Shown here: positions 1 to 11,364 of the stretch, in pieces
How the letters are laid out: every line of letters starts with the position of its first letter
Numbering within the stretch: the first letter of the stretch is position 1
NCBI GenBank assembly: GCA_963808545.1
Contig: CAWEGB010000008.1
Span: forward strand, 186,001 to 250,000
Direction: 5' to 3'
Length of the DNA: 64,000 nucleotides
Origin: JACVRW01 sp963808545
GTDB lineage: Bacteria > Actinomycetota > Thermoleophilia > Solirubrobacterales > Thermoleophilaceae
Position numbers and translations under genes: made by a program
Notes under the pieces: model-generated
Databases searched by the model: none
What the model saw: the letters and a program-made list of their open reading frames with translations, nothing else
What the model was told of the DNA's origin: nothing

Positions 1-2913
<2,913 letters not shown>

Positions 2914-3028
2914 GATGTTTTTGGTCTTCCGTGGCCTGCCGGTTCGCCGGCAGGCTGGCCAACGGTGCAGTTTTCAAGCTTCGGCGAGGGCGGGATTCCG
3001 GCTCGGGCCGGGCTTCGTTTCGCCCATT

Positions 3029-3145
3029 TTCGGTGGTGATAGCGAGGGGGAGACACCTCTTCCCATTCCGAACAGAGCAGTTAAGCCCCTCAGCGCCGAT
3101 GGTACTTGGGCCTCGCGGCCCTGGGAGAGTAGGTCGCCGCCGATT
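3029..3145 (+). rRNA. rrf: 5S ribosomal RNA
   Basis: About 117 nt showing the 5S hallmarks: terminal stem arms cggtggtgat (3031-3040) and gtcgccgccg (3133-3142), loop sequence ttcccattccgaacagagcagttaa (middle at 3060-3083), and the ggtacttgggcctcgcggccctgggagag helix IV/V region. It lies about 115 nt after the 23S gene, the usual 23S-5S order of a bacterial rRNA operon. Ends are set by the terminal stem and could be off by 1-3 nt. Confidence 0.96.
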
Positions 3146-3151
3146 TAACTT

Positions 3152-3183
3152 CGGGCCGTCCCTCGGGGCGGCCCGGCTTTTTC
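3152..3183 (+). terminator. rRNA operon terminator hairpin
   Basis: An 11-bp G+C-rich stem (arms 3152-3162 and 3165-3175, one G-T wobble, inner pairs opening to form the loop) followed directly by cttttt at 3176-3181. It sits just after the 5S gene, as expected for intrinsic termination of the rRNA operon. Confidence 0.85.
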
Positions 3184-3199
3184 TAGACTGCGCGCCGCC

Positions 3200-3607
3200 A
3201 TGTACATCGCCCCAATCGCCATCTCCACGTTCGGCCTGATCCTGATCATCGTCGGCGTGATCTTCGCCATTGCGCTGCTCCTCGGCTTCGCAGGCGCCCG
3301 GGCGCGCGATCGCCGCCTGAGCGGCGTCTTCGAGCGAGACGTGGCCGAGGCGGACTCGGCTCTGCAGCAGGCCGCCGCCCTGGACCGGGGCTGGAACCGC
3401 GAGTCGATGCTGGCGACGGCCCGGGACGCGCTCTCCCGAGAGCGCCCCGACTGGAGCTATGAGGACCTCCATCTGGTCCTGGTGGACGACCGGCCGGGAG
3501 TGGACGAGGACCGCGCCCAGTTCGTGGCGGTGGCCGGCGACGGCGAGGAGGCCCGTGTCGTCCTCGCCCGCGAGGGTGATGTCTGGCACGCGGAATCGGT
3601 CGACTGA
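3200..3607 (+). CDS. Single-pass membrane protein, unknown function
   Basis: 135-residue protein with one strong hydrophobic segment at about residues 7-33 (ISTFGLILIIVGVIFAIALL), then a soluble acidic domain in which tryptophans and a DLHLVLVDDRPG stretch suggest a small folded alpha/beta unit. I do not recognise the family. There is no Shine-Dalgarno sequence before the ATG; instead a TAGACT -10-like box lies at 3184-3189, 10 nt upstream, pointing to a leaderless transcript that begins right after the rRNA terminator. The 3' end overlaps the next gene by 29 nt, so the two are probably cotranscribed. Good codon-position G+C bias supports a real gene. Confidence 0.7.
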   Translation: MYIAPIAISTFGLILIIVGVIFAIALLLGFAGARARDRRLSGVFERDVAEADSALQQAAALDRGWNRESMLATARDALSRERPDWSYEDLHLVLVDDRPGVDEDRAQFVAVAGDGEEARVVLAREGDVWHAESVD

Positions 3608-4169
3608 CCGTCCGCGGACGGCCGGCGACCTGGTCGAGGGCTTCGAGCCCGAGAACGCACTTGAGACGGCGGTCGACGCCGATCCGGAGTTGGTGCGGGG
3701 ACTGGCCTGGGGAGAGCCCCGGCCCGGCCACCCGGAGGGCAGGGTGGCGCGCCACGTGGCCGATCTGCTGACCCAGATCGACCTCTGGGCCGAGCGGGGA
3801 GGCCGGCGGGCCGATCTGCGCTTCATCGCCTTGGTGCACGATTCGTTCAAGTACCGCGAGCACGATTGGCTGCCTCACGCCGGGCCCAACCACCACGCCG
3901 CCCGCGCGCGGCGCTTCGCCGAGCGGCACACGGCGGACGAACGCCTGCTGGCGGTGATCGAGCTCCACGACCGCCCCTACCACCTGTGGCGCCGGGCGCG
4001 ACGGCTTCACACGGGCCGCCGTTCCAGGGCGGTCGCCCGCTTGCTCGAGCGCCTGCCCGACGTGGATCTCTTCGTGCGCTTCGTGGAGCTCGACGGCTCG
4101 ACCGAGGGCAAGGACCCGGACCCGTTTCGCTGGTTCACGGCCCAGGTGGCCAATCGCGCCCGACCGTAG
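3579..4169 (+). CDS. HD-domain phosphohydrolase-like protein
   Basis: About 196 residues. Metal-ligand pattern of the HD superfamily is visible: an upstream His (ARHVADLL), the HD pair in FIALVHDSFKYREHDW, a NHHAARARRFAERH segment supplying further His residues, and a later ELHDRPYH. These proteins are typically metal-dependent phosphohydrolases; the substrate cannot be told here. The frame is open further upstream, but translation before residue 41 is low-complexity and overlaps the preceding gene deeply, so I place the start at ATG 3579, preceded by gaggg (3572-3576). It overlaps the preceding membrane-protein gene by 29 nt, suggesting coupled expression. Confidence 0.75.
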   Translation: MSGTRNRSTDRPRTAGDLVEGFEPENALETAVDADPELVRGLAWGEPRPGHPEGRVARHVADLLTQIDLWAERGGRRADLRFIALVHDSFKYREHDWLPHAGPNHHAARARRFAERHTADERLLAVIELHDRPYHLWRRARRLHTGRRSRAVARLLERLPDVDLFVRFVELDGSTEGKDPDPFRWFTAQVANRARP

Positions 4170-4196
4170 GCGGGCAACTGACCTGTCGCGCCTGGC

Positions 4197-4565
4197 TCAG
4201 ACGGCCAGGCAGAGCTGCTCGGGCGCCACCGGAGCGCCCGTGCGCACGCGCGCCCGGGTCTTGGGCTCGCGGACGATGCGCCGGCGATCGCCCTGGCAGG
4301 GAGCGGACGAGGCCAGGCGCGCCGCCGCGGGGGTCGCGGCCGGCACCATGCCGGCCGCCCCGCCCGCGACGCCTGCGCTGACCGCGGCGCGCTCGGCGAT
4401 GGGGTCGCCGGCGCCTCCCAGCCGCGGAGCGTGGCCAGGAGCGTCGACGGGGGCACTCGGGGCGCCCGGCGTGGGGGACACGCTCAGGCGGTATTCGCCC
4501 AGTGTCGAGAACTCGACCACCAGGTCGAGCGCCGTGCCGATCTGCTCTCTGAACCGTGGGAACAT
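4197..4565 (-). CDS. Hypothetical protein, Ala/Pro-rich
   Basis: 122-residue frame on the reverse strand in the gap between two + strand genes. The N-terminal third reads like a genuine folded segment (FREQIGTALDLVVEFSTLGEY), followed by an Ala/Pro/Gly-rich stretch and a basic C-terminus with two Cys. No family recognised. The start at ATG 4565 is chosen because a TACCTT box (complement of 4575-4580) lies 9 nt upstream, the leaderless spacing seen repeatedly in this window; no Shine-Dalgarno is present. The frame stays open upstream, so a longer form is possible. Could also be spurious. Confidence 0.45.
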   Translation of the reverse strand: MFPRFREQIGTALDLVVEFSTLGEYRLSVSPTPGAPSAPVDAPGHAPRLGGAGDPIAERAAVSAGVAGGAAGMVPAATPAAARLASSAPCQGDRRRIVREPKTRARVRTGAPVAPEQLCLAV

Positions 4566-4685
4566 GCGTTCGTGAAGGTACGTTCCGCTCCGGACGGAAG
4601 GCGCTATTTGCTGCAACTTTCCGTGCACGGGCCTGTCCGGGCACCGGCGAGCGGCGAGGAGCGGCCCCGATAGGCTGGCCGGAGC

Positions 4686-5132
4686 ATGAGCGAGGAGTTT
4701 CGCCACCGGCTGCGGGTGCGCTTCGACGAGTGCGACCCGCAGGGCGTGGTCTTCTACGCGAACTACCTCGTCTACTTCGACGTCGCCATGACCGAGCTGT
4801 GGCGCGTGGCCTTCGGGTCCTACGCCGGGTTGATCGACGATGGCGTGGACGCCATGGTGGCCGAGGTCAGCGTGCGCTACCGAGGTTCCGCGCGCTTCGA
4901 CGACGAGATCGATCTCGTGGGCACGGTCGTCCGGATCGGCACGACCTCCAGCGTCACGCGAATCGAGGTGGAGCGGGCGAGCGACGGGCGGACCCTGGTC
5001 GAAGGGGAGCTACGGCACGTCTTCGTCGACACGACCTCGTACGAGAAGATCGAGATCCCCTCGCATGTGCGCACGGGTCTCGAACGCTTTGCCGTCGCCG
5101 CAGAGCTCGAGACCGAGCGAGCGCCACGGTGA
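4686..5132 (+). CDS. Acyl-CoA thioesterase, YbgC/4-HBT hotdog family
   Basis: 148 residues, the normal size for a single hotdog domain. The signature of the YbgC / 4-hydroxybenzoyl-CoA thioesterase family is intact: RVRFDECDPQGVVFYANYLVYFD near residues 10-32, with the catalytic Asp in DPQGVVFYANY. Hydrolyses acyl-CoA thioesters in the cytoplasm; chain-length preference is unknown. ATG 4686 follows ggag at 4681-4684 and a TAGGCT box at 4671-4676. It overlaps the next gene by 4 nt (GTGA), so expression with the DUF389 gene is likely. Confidence 0.9.
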   Translation: MSEEFRHRLRVRFDECDPQGVVFYANYLVYFDVAMTELWRVAFGSYAGLIDDGVDAMVAEVSVRYRGSARFDDEIDLVGTVVRIGTTSSVTRIEVERASDGRTLVEGELRHVFVDTTSYEKIEIPSHVRTGLERFAVAAELETERAPR

Positions 5133-6146
5133 TCCACCTGCGAATCGTGGCGCCGGAGGCGATCGCTCACCAGGCGCTGGAGTTGCTGTGCGGCTCCCCT
5201 GCCGTGATCAACGTCGTGCATCTCCACGGCGCCGCTCACAAGCCGAAGGGCGACGTGATCCTCTGCGACGTGGCCAAGGAGGAGGCGAGCGTGATCCTGG
5301 CCGACCTCAAGGAGCTCGATATCCCGCAAGTCGGCTCCATCGCCATCGAGCACGTGGACACCTTGATCTCCGACGCAGCCGTCGAGGCCGAGCGGGCCGC
5401 GCCCGGCCTGCCCTCGGACGCCGTGGTGTGGGAGGAGGTCCAGCAGCGCACGAGCGAGGACACGGAGCTGTCGATCAGCTTCGTGACCTTCATGGTGCTG
5501 GCGATGCAGATCGCCGCGGTGGGCATCCTGTTCGACCAGCCGATCCTGATCGTGGGCGCGATGGTGGTCGGGCCCGGAGTTCGGCCCGCTCGCCGGGCTC
5601 TCGGTGGCCCTCGTGCAGCGGCAGAAAGGGCTCGCCAAGCGCTCACTGGCCGCGCTGGCGGTGGGCTTCCCGGTGGGCATCGCCGTGACGCTGCTGACGC
5701 GTCGCGCTTCTTTCGCTGGACCGGCCTGAAGGACGACTACGAGGTCACCGACGACGTCCTCACGGGCTTCATCTCCGAACCCCGACTTCTTCTCGTTCTT
5801 CGTCGCCTACGTGGCCGGCACCGCCGGCATGTTGTCGCTGACGAGCACCAAGTCGGGCGCCCTGATCGGGGTGCTGATCTCCGTGACCACGATCCCCGCG
5901 GCGGCCAACATCGCCGTGGGCGTGGCCTTCGGAGACTCCGCGGAAGCGCTCGGCGCGGCGGCGCAGCTGGCGATCAACCTGATCGCGATCACCCTCGCGG
6001 GCGTGGTCACGCTGTTCGTGCAACGCCGCTACTACGTCAGGCAGCGACGCAAGCACCTGAACGACCCGGCGCGGAGCGCCGCGGGGCTACCGGTGGGCCA
6101 CAGCACAGCACCCGCGAGGCGCGAGAGCGCGCGGTGCCGTCGCTGA
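5129..6146 (+). pseudogene. DUF389 membrane protein, broken by three indels
   Basis: Starts at GTG 5129 (VIHLRIVAPEAIAHQALELL) and resembles DUF389 proteins: a soluble ferredoxin-like N-terminal domain of about 130 residues, then a membrane domain with ILFDQPILIVGAMVVGP, the family's typical TM segment. The frame must change three times to keep the homology: one extra C in the run at 5573-5575, one missing base near 5701, and one extra C in the run at 5780-5783. After the last shift it reads cleanly (VAGTAGMLSLTSTKSGALIGV onward, a TM core) to the stop at 6144-6146. Restored length would be about 339 residues. All three shifts are single-base events in G/C-rich sequence and other genes here show the same, so sequencing error is more likely than decay. 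Function of the family is unknown. Confidence 0.85.
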
Positions 6147-6156
6147 GCCCTCGATC

Positions 6157-7245
6157 TCACAGGGACGCCCAGATGTCGATCTTGGTGCGCACCCGCCCGA
6201 TCACCTCGTCGGTGAACTCGCTGGTGCTGGCGTGCCCGCCGAGGTCGGGCGTGCGCACGCCGGTGGCCGTGGCCTCGAGCACGGACTCGTAGATGGCGCG
6301 CGAGGCCGTCTCGGCGCCTGCGTGGCCGACCGTCGAGGCGTAGTGGAGCACCGCGGCGGCGGCCAGGATCATCGCCATCGGATTCGCGATGTTCTTGCCC
6401 AGGAGCGCAGGCGCCGTGCCGTGGGGAGCCTCGGCCATGACGACGCCGGGCTCGAATTCGTCGTCGAAGGCCAGGAGCACGGACTCCGCGCCGGCGATCG
6501 AGCCGAACATGGGCATCACCAGATCGGAGAGACAGTCGCCGTCCCGGTTGAGAGCGGGGATGACGAGCGGCGCATCGGCCGCTCCCGAGATCAGACCGGC
6601 GTAGGTGGCGTCGATCAGCACGGGGCTGTAGGGCACGTCGCCGTGACGAAGGGCGGCGGCGTCCATCTCCTCCTTGAGCATCCCCTCGTACACCGGGCTC
6701 ACCGTCCATTTGGGCCCTCCGTAGACCCGTCCGTGGATGCGCTCGGCCGTGCGGAAGCTGTACTCGGCCACGGCCCGGCACACGCCGCGGGTGATGCGCT
6801 CGGTGCGGTAGGCCACCTCCTCGCCGTCCTCCTCCACCCGCCACTGCTCGGCACCGTAGGCGTCGCCCACCGCCATGCGCACCACGGCGATCGGGTAGTG
6901 CACGCCCGCCACGGGGGTCACGCCGGGGATGCGCCGGCCGGTGCGGATGATCACCTGCCCGTCGATGGCCTCGCGCAGCAGGCGGTTGGGGCTGCCCACG
7001 TCCTCGGCGCCCTCGGGTGTGACCGTGGCCGCCTTGAGGCCGAAGCGAGCCTCACGCATCGCCTCCGCCGCTCGGGTCACCACCTCGTTCGCGGTTCTGC
7101 GCCGGTTGGCCAGCGAGAGGTCGTAGTGCTCGAGCTCCACCGGCACCTTGGTCACGGACGGATCGAGTACCCGCAGCGACTGTTCCAGCAGCTCCTGGCC
7201 GGTCTCGTCTCCCTCGAGGACGATAATTTCGAGCTGGTCAGGCAT
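6157..7245 (-). CDS. Isocitrate/isopropylmalate dehydrogenase family protein
   Basis: 362 residues, the full length of a beta-decarboxylating NAD(P)-dependent dehydrogenase. Visible family marks: N-terminal LEGDETGQELLEQSL (the GDGIG-like entry), GSPNRLLREAIDG in the substrate region, VLIDATYAGLI with the metal-binding Asp, and EAPHGTAPALLGKNIANPMAMILAAA, the cofactor-binding C-terminal block. An isocitrate dehydrogenase is my first choice because of the NRLLREAIDGQVIIRTGRRIPG arrangement, but a related hydroxyacid substrate is possible. A TAGATT box (complement of 7254-7259) lies 8 nt before the ATG, so the mRNA is probably leaderless. Its start codon overlaps that of the divergent gene at 7244 within one CATG. 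Confidence 0.85.
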   Translation of the reverse strand: MPDQLEIIVLEGDETGQELLEQSLRVLDPSVTKVPVELEHYDLSLANRRRTANEVVTRAAEAMREARFGLKAATVTPEGAEDVGSPNRLLREAIDGQVIIRTGRRIPGVTPVAGVHYPIAVVRMAVGDAYGAEQWRVEEDGEEVAYRTERITRGVCRAVAEYSFRTAERIHGRVYGGPKWTVSPVYEGMLKEEMDAAALRHGDVPYSPVLIDATYAGLISGAADAPLVIPALNRDGDCLSDLVMPMFGSIAGAESVLLAFDDEFEPGVVMAEAPHGTAPALLGKNIANPMAMILAAAAVLHYASTVGHAGAETASRAIYESVLEATATGVRTPDLGGHASTSEFTDEVIGRVRTKIDIWASL

Positions 7246-7585
7246 GAACGCGCAATCTATCGAGCAGTGCTCCTGGTGCGGGAACGCGGTGGAACGCGAG
7301 GACGGTTGGCGCGCCGAGGAGGTCCCGGGCGCCCGCCGGGCGGTCTTCTGCCGCCTCGAGCACGTGTTTCCCTGGTTCGTTCAGGGACCGCACTGGGAGC
7401 CGGGCGAGCTCGAGGAGCCCTCCGGCCTGAGCGATTCGCTGGACGAGTGCGCCCACTGCGGCGAGCGCCTGGGGGAGGTACGCGTGCTGGCGGTGCGCCA
7501 TCGCGGCGAGCATCGCATTCCGGACGGCTTCTGCTCGGTCGGCCACCTGGCCGAGTGGGCCAAGGCCGGCGGCCGCTGGCAGTAG
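7244..7585 (+). CDS. Small Cys-rich, zinc-ribbon-like protein
   Basis: 113 residues. Two Cys pairs, CSWC near the N-terminus and CAHC near residue 66, with further single Cys residues (VFCRLEH, DGFCSVGH), look like two treble-clef or zinc-ribbon half-sites. Short aromatic-rich segments (VFPWFVQGPHWEPGE) suggest a compact fold. Function unknown. The chosen ATG at 7244 shares bases with the divergent dehydrogenase start (CATG, 7243-7246); no better start with a ribosome-binding site is visible, though the real start could be slightly downstream. Confidence 0.7.
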   Translation: MNAQSIEQCSWCGNAVEREDGWRAEEVPGARRAVFCRLEHVFPWFVQGPHWEPGELEEPSGLSDSLDECAHCGERLGEVRVLAVRHRGEHRIPDGFCSVGHLAEWAKAGGRWQ

Positions 7586-7632
7586 CGCCGCTGCGCTTCG
7601 TCGGGCGTGCGGCGAAGATCTCGTCCGCGGAC

Positions 7633-7666
7633 ACAGGTTTCGGGTCCATAACCCCCCAAAACCTGT
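7633..7666. terminator. Putative bidirectional terminator hairpin
   Basis: Inverted repeat acaggttt (7633-7640) / aaacctgt (7659-7666), extendable inward by cggg/cccc, between the convergent ends of the genes stopping at 7585 and 7713. No U-tract on either strand, so termination efficiency is uncertain. Confidence 0.4.
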
Positions 7667-7712
7667 GGCACCGCCCGGACTGAGCGCCTGGCGGAGCGGG
7701 GCGCAGCCCGGC

Positions 7713-8288
7713 TCAGCCCTCGCGCGGACCCAGGCCCAGCTCGTCGGCCCGCTCCTCGAGCGCGCCGATCACGAAGGCCACGTGCTGGTCGAAGTCCACG
7801 CCCAGCTCCTCCGCCCCCTCGCGCACCTCGTCGCGATTGACGCCCGCGGCGAAGCTCGGCTGCTTGAGCTTCTTCTTGACCGACTTGGGGGTCATGCCGT
7901 GGACCCCGTCGGGGCGCACGTAGGCGCAGGCGGAGATGAAGCCCGAGAGCTCGTCCACTGCGTACAGCGTCTTGGCCATACGAGTCTCCCTCGGCACGCC
8001 GAGGAAGGTGGCGTGGCCCGCCACGGCGTCGATCAGCTCCTGTGGGTAATCGCGCTCCTCGAACAGCTCCAGCGCCTTGCGCGGGTGCCCGGTGGACAGA
8101 TCGGGGTAGCGCTCGTAGTCGAGATCGTGGAGCAGCCCGGTGGCGCCCCACAGCTCCTCGTCCTCATTCCATTCGCGAGCGTAGGCGCGCATGGCGGCCT
8201 CCACGCCGAGCATGTGGTTGCGCAGCGACTCGGACTCGGTCCACTCGCAGACGAGGGCCCAGGCTTCTTCGCGGGTGGGCTCGGCCAT
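7713..8288 (-). CDS. HD superfamily hydrolase
   Basis: 191 residues. The HD-domain order is clear: H in LRNHMLGVEAAM (residue about 25), HD in ATGLLHDLDYERYPD (about 54), the GHPRKALELFEERDYP segment, then AVAGHATF and the distal Asp in TLYAVDELSGFI. This matches the stand-alone HDIG-type hydrolase family (YqeK-like relatives that act on nucleotides), but no substrate can be assigned. The C-terminal SVKKKLKQPSFAAGV segment is typical of this subfamily. Transcribed divergently from murA, with 146 nt between the starts; a ggatac -10-like box lies upstream on the reverse strand. Confidence 0.85.
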   Translation of the reverse strand: MAEPTREEAWALVCEWTESESLRNHMLGVEAAMRAYAREWNEDEELWGATGLLHDLDYERYPDLSTGHPRKALELFEERDYPQELIDAVAGHATFLGVPRETRMAKTLYAVDELSGFISACAYVRPDGVHGMTPKSVKKKLKQPSFAAGVNRDEVREGAEELGVDFDQHVAFVIGALEERADELGLGPREG

Positions 8289-8434
8289 GGCCCCGGCAGG
8301 GTATCCAGCGGCTGTACCGAACCTCGTGCGAGATGGCCTTCGATACCCTTGCCCGGCCGCTCGGAAGGGCGGAACCTCGCGGCGCGGCGGTCGGCGTGCC
8401 GCTTCGCAGTCCCTTTCCCCGGACGAAACCCTGC

Positions 8435-9736
8435 ATGCAGAAGTTCATCATCGAGGGCGGGGCTCCCCTCTCCGGGACCATTGCCCCCGCAGGAAACAAG
8501 AATGCCGCGCTTCCGGTTCTCGCAGCGTCGCTCCTGACGCGCGAGGAGGTCGTGCTGCGCAACATTCCGCGCATCCGCGACGTGGAGGCCATGCTCGAGC
8601 TCCTGCGCCGCCTGGACGTGAAGGTCGAGTGGCGGGACGAGAACGTGGTCGCGCTGCAGGCCGACGAGGTGTCGCGCACCGACGTGGACCGCGAGTGGGC
8701 CGAGCGCATCCGCGCGTCCTTCCTGATCGCCGGCCCCATGCTGGCCCGCTTCGGGCGTGCCGACATGCCGCCGCCGGGCGGCGACGTGATCGGCCGCCGG
8801 CGCCTCGACCCGCACCTCGACGCATTTCGAGCGCTGGGCGCCGAGGTGGCCGCCGATCGCTCCTACTTCCACCTCCATGCCCCCGACGGGCTGCACGCCT
8901 GCGACTTCTTCATGGACGAGCCCTCGGTGATGGCCACCGAGAACGCCCTGATGGCGGCGGCGCTGACCCCGGGCTCGACGGTGATCCACAACGCGGCGTC
9001 GGAGCCCCACGTGCAGGACCTGGCGCGGCTGCTCATGCAGATGGGCGCGCGGATCGAGGGCATCGGCTCCAACCTGATGATCGTCCACGGCCAGGAGGAG
9101 CTCGGAGGCGCCGACCACGCGATCGGCCCCGATCACATCGAGATCGGCTCCTTCATCGCGCTGGCCGCCTGCACGGGCGGCGAGCTGCGCATCCAGGGCT
9201 GCCTGCGCGAGGACCTGCGCATGACCAAGCTGGCCTTCGAGCGGCTCGGCTGCCGCATCGAGTACGACGGCCACGACGTGCTCGTGCCGGCGGGACAGCA
9301 GCTGCGCATCCGCTCGGACGAGGGCGACGCCGTGTCGAAGATCGAGGACGGGCCGTGGCCCGCCTTCCCGGCCGACCTCACGAGCATCGCGCTCGCGATG
9401 GCCACCCAGGCCGAGGGCCTGGTCCTGATCCACGAGAAGATGTTCGAGAACCGGCTGTTCTTCGTCGACAAGCTGGTCTCGATGGGCGCTCGGGTGATCG
9501 TCTGCGACCCGCATCGCGCGGTCGTGAGCGGCCCGAGCCGGCTTCACGGTGAGCGGCTCTCCAGTCCGGACATCCGCGCGGGCATGGCCCTGCTCATCGC
9601 CGCGCTGTGCGCCGACGGCACGTCCGAGATCGCGAACATCCGCGAGATCGACCGTGGTTACGAGCGCATCGACGAGCGGCTGCGGGCCCTGGGCGCGCGC
9701 ATCGAGCGCGTGGCCTCCGAGCGCGTGCCCGCCTAG
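8435..9736 (+). CDS. murA: UDP-N-acetylglucosamine 1-carboxyvinyltransferase
   Basis: 433 residues, standard length. Transfers enolpyruvate from PEP to UDP-GlcNAc, the first committed step of peptidoglycan synthesis, in the cytoplasm. Inside-out alpha/beta barrel signatures: SGTIAPAGNKNAALPVLAA near residue 13 (Lys22 equivalent), FLIAGPMLARFG, then the active-site loop PPPGGDVIGRRRLDPHL. The position of the usual catalytic Cys115 is Asp117 here, as in mycobacterial MurA, which predicts resistance to fosfomycin. C-terminal AALCADGTSEIANIREIDRGYE contains the conserved Arg region. ATG 8435 has only a weak ribosome-binding site. First gene of a long overlapping operon that continues into the his genes (18 nt gap to hisZ). 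Confidence 0.97.
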   Translation: MQKFIIEGGAPLSGTIAPAGNKNAALPVLAASLLTREEVVLRNIPRIRDVEAMLELLRRLDVKVEWRDENVVALQADEVSRTDVDREWAERIRASFLIAGPMLARFGRADMPPPGGDVIGRRRLDPHLDAFRALGAEVAADRSYFHLHAPDGLHACDFFMDEPSVMATENALMAAALTPGSTVIHNAASEPHVQDLARLLMQMGARIEGIGSNLMIVHGQEELGGADHAIGPDHIEIGSFIALAACTGGELRIQGCLREDLRMTKLAFERLGCRIEYDGHDVLVPAGQQLRIRSDEGDAVSKIEDGPWPAFPADLTSIALAMATQAEGLVLIHEKMFENRLFFVDKLVSMGARVIVCDPHRAVVSGPSRLHGERLSSPDIRAGMALLIAALCADGTSEIANIREIDRGYERIDERLRALGARIERVASERVPA

Positions 9737-9754
9737 AGCGGCCCGGAGGTCCTC

Positions 9755-10735
9755 ATGACCGTGCCGTCGCGCGCTCCCATCCCGCCGGGCACCCGCGACG
9801 TGCTGCCCGAGGAGATGCGAGAGCTGCGCGCGATCTGCGACCGGATGCGCGAGAGCTTCGAGGGCATGGGCTACGGCGAGATCCACACGCCCGCGCTCGA
9901 GTACGAGGAGGTCCTGCGCCGCGGCGACGAGAGCGCCGCGGGGGCGCGCTACCGCACCTTCGACGAGCAGGGGAACGTGCTCGCGCTGCGCTCGGACATG
10001 ACCATTCCCATCGCCCGCGTCGTGGCCGCCCGTTATGAGGCCGTCGAGGATCCGCTGCGCTTCTGTTACTTCTCCCGCGCCTGGCGGGCGACCGAGCGAG
10101 GGGTGGGGGAGCCGCGTGAGTTCCTTCAGGGCGGCATCGAGCTGATCGGCGTGGCGGGGGCCGAGGGCGAGGCCGAGGTCGTGGCCCTCACCCTCGACGC
10201 GCTGGACCGGGCCGGCCTGCGCCGCCACCGCCTCGGCATCGGCGACGGCGCGCTCTACCGGCGGCTGCTGGTGGCCCTCGAGGTGCCGGAGGAGCACCAC
10301 CGGCCGCTGATCGAAACGCTGTCGCGCCGCGATCTGGTGGGCCTCGAGATGGCGGTGACCGCTCTGGGGCTGGGCGAGCCGGAGCGGCGGCTGCTGGTCA
10401 GGCTGCCCGAGCTGCGCGGCGGCGCCGAGGTGCTCGATCGCGCCGACGGCCCCGTGGGGGCCGCGGTCGAGAGCCTGCGCGCGCTGCACGAGCTGCTCGA
10501 GCAGCGCGGGGTGGCGGATCGGGTGATCTTCGACCTGGGGCTGGTGCGCGAGCTCGGCTACTACACGGGGGCGGTGTTCGAGGTCTACGACCCGGCGGTG
10601 GGCTTCACCCTGGGCGGGGGTGGGCGCTACGACGACCTGATCGGGCGCTTCGGCCGCGACCGTCCCGCCTGCGGCGTGGCCCTGGACGTGCAGCGCGTGC
10701 ACCTGGCTCAGGCGGCCGAGGAGGCGCTCCGATGA
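9755..10735 (+). CDS. hisZ: ATP phosphoribosyltransferase regulatory subunit
   Basis: 326 residues with the catalytic-core fold of class II histidyl-tRNA synthetase: PPGTRDVLPEEM near residue 10 (motif 1 region), LRSDMTIPIARVVA and LRFCYFSRAWRA (motif 2), and GGGGRYDDLIGRFG (motif 3). It lacks the anticodon-binding domain of true HisRS, and its position directly before a short-form hisG identifies it as HisZ, the subunit needed for activity and histidine feedback of the HisZG complex. Good ribosome-binding site cggaggt (9745-9751) before ATG 9755. Stop overlaps hisG by 4 nt (ATGA). Confidence 0.93.
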   Translation: MTVPSRAPIPPGTRDVLPEEMRELRAICDRMRESFEGMGYGEIHTPALEYEEVLRRGDESAAGARYRTFDEQGNVLALRSDMTIPIARVVAARYEAVEDPLRFCYFSRAWRATERGVGEPREFLQGGIELIGVAGAEGEAEVVALTLDALDRAGLRRHRLGIGDGALYRRLLVALEVPEEHHRPLIETLSRRDLVGLEMAVTALGLGEPERRLLVRLPELRGGAEVLDRADGPVGAAVESLRALHELLEQRGVADRVIFDLGLVRELGYYTGAVFEVYDPAVGFTLGGGGRYDDLIGRFGRDRPACGVALDVQRVHLAQAAEEALR

Positions 10736-11364
10736 ACGCCTCCGAGAAGCTCACCATCGCCGTGCCCCGCGGCGCTCTCTTCTACGGCACGCTCGACCTC
10801 CTCGACGGGTTGGGGGTGGACACGGCCGAGGTGCGCTCGAACGACCGCAAGCTCCTGTTCGCCGACGCCGGCATCGTGACCATGCGCCCCAGCGACGTGC
10901 CCACCTACGTCGAGCACGGCTCGGCCGACCTGGGCATAACCGGCAAGGACGTGCTGCTCGAGCAGTCCCAGCGCAAGGTCTACGAGCTGCTGGATCTCGG
11001 CTACGGGCGCTGCACGATGGTGGTGGCCGCACGCGAGGGCGGCGACCCGATCGGTGACGCCCTGCGGCGCCTGGGACGGGTGCGGCTGGCCACCAAGTAC
11101 CCCCGGATCGCGGCTCAGCACTTCGCGGACACCGGACGCCAGGCGGAGATCGTGGAGGTCAAGGGCTCGGTCGAGCTCGCTCCCCTCACCGGCCTCGTGG
11201 ACGGCATCGTGGACCTCACCGCCACGGGGGCCACGCTGCGCGAGAACCACCTGCGCGTGGTCGAGGAGATCGGCGACTGCACCGCCCGGCTGATCGCCAA
11301 CCCGGTGGCGCACAAGCTCAAGGCGCCGCAGATCGACCGCCTGATCGAGAGGCTGCGCTCGTGA
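10732..11364 (+). CDS. hisG: ATP phosphoribosyltransferase catalytic subunit, short form
   Basis: 210 residues, the short HisG_S type that lacks the C-terminal ACT-like regulatory domain and so depends on HisZ. Joins ATP to PRPP in the first step of histidine synthesis. Family marks: LTIAVPRGALFYGT, MRPSDVPTYVEHGSADLGITGKDVL, LATKYPRIAAQHF, and the PRPP-binding EIVEVKGSVELAPLTGLVDGIVDLTATGATLREN stretch. Overlaps hisZ and hisD by 4 nt each, showing translational coupling along the operon. Confidence 0.96.
   Translation: MNASEKLTIAVPRGALFYGTLDLLDGLGVDTAEVRSNDRKLLFADAGIVTMRPSDVPTYVEHGSADLGITGKDVLLEQSQRKVYELLDLGYGRCTMVVAAREGGDPIGDALRRLGRVRLATKYPRIAAQHFADTGRQAEIVEVKGSVELAPLTGLVDGIVDLTATGATLRENHLRVVEEIGDCTARLIANPVAHKLKAPQIDRLIERLRS

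Noticed and set aside
5129..6146. Programmed frameshifting in the DUF389 gene
   Set aside because: Three shifts in both directions and no slippery site with stimulatory structure; sequence error is simpler.
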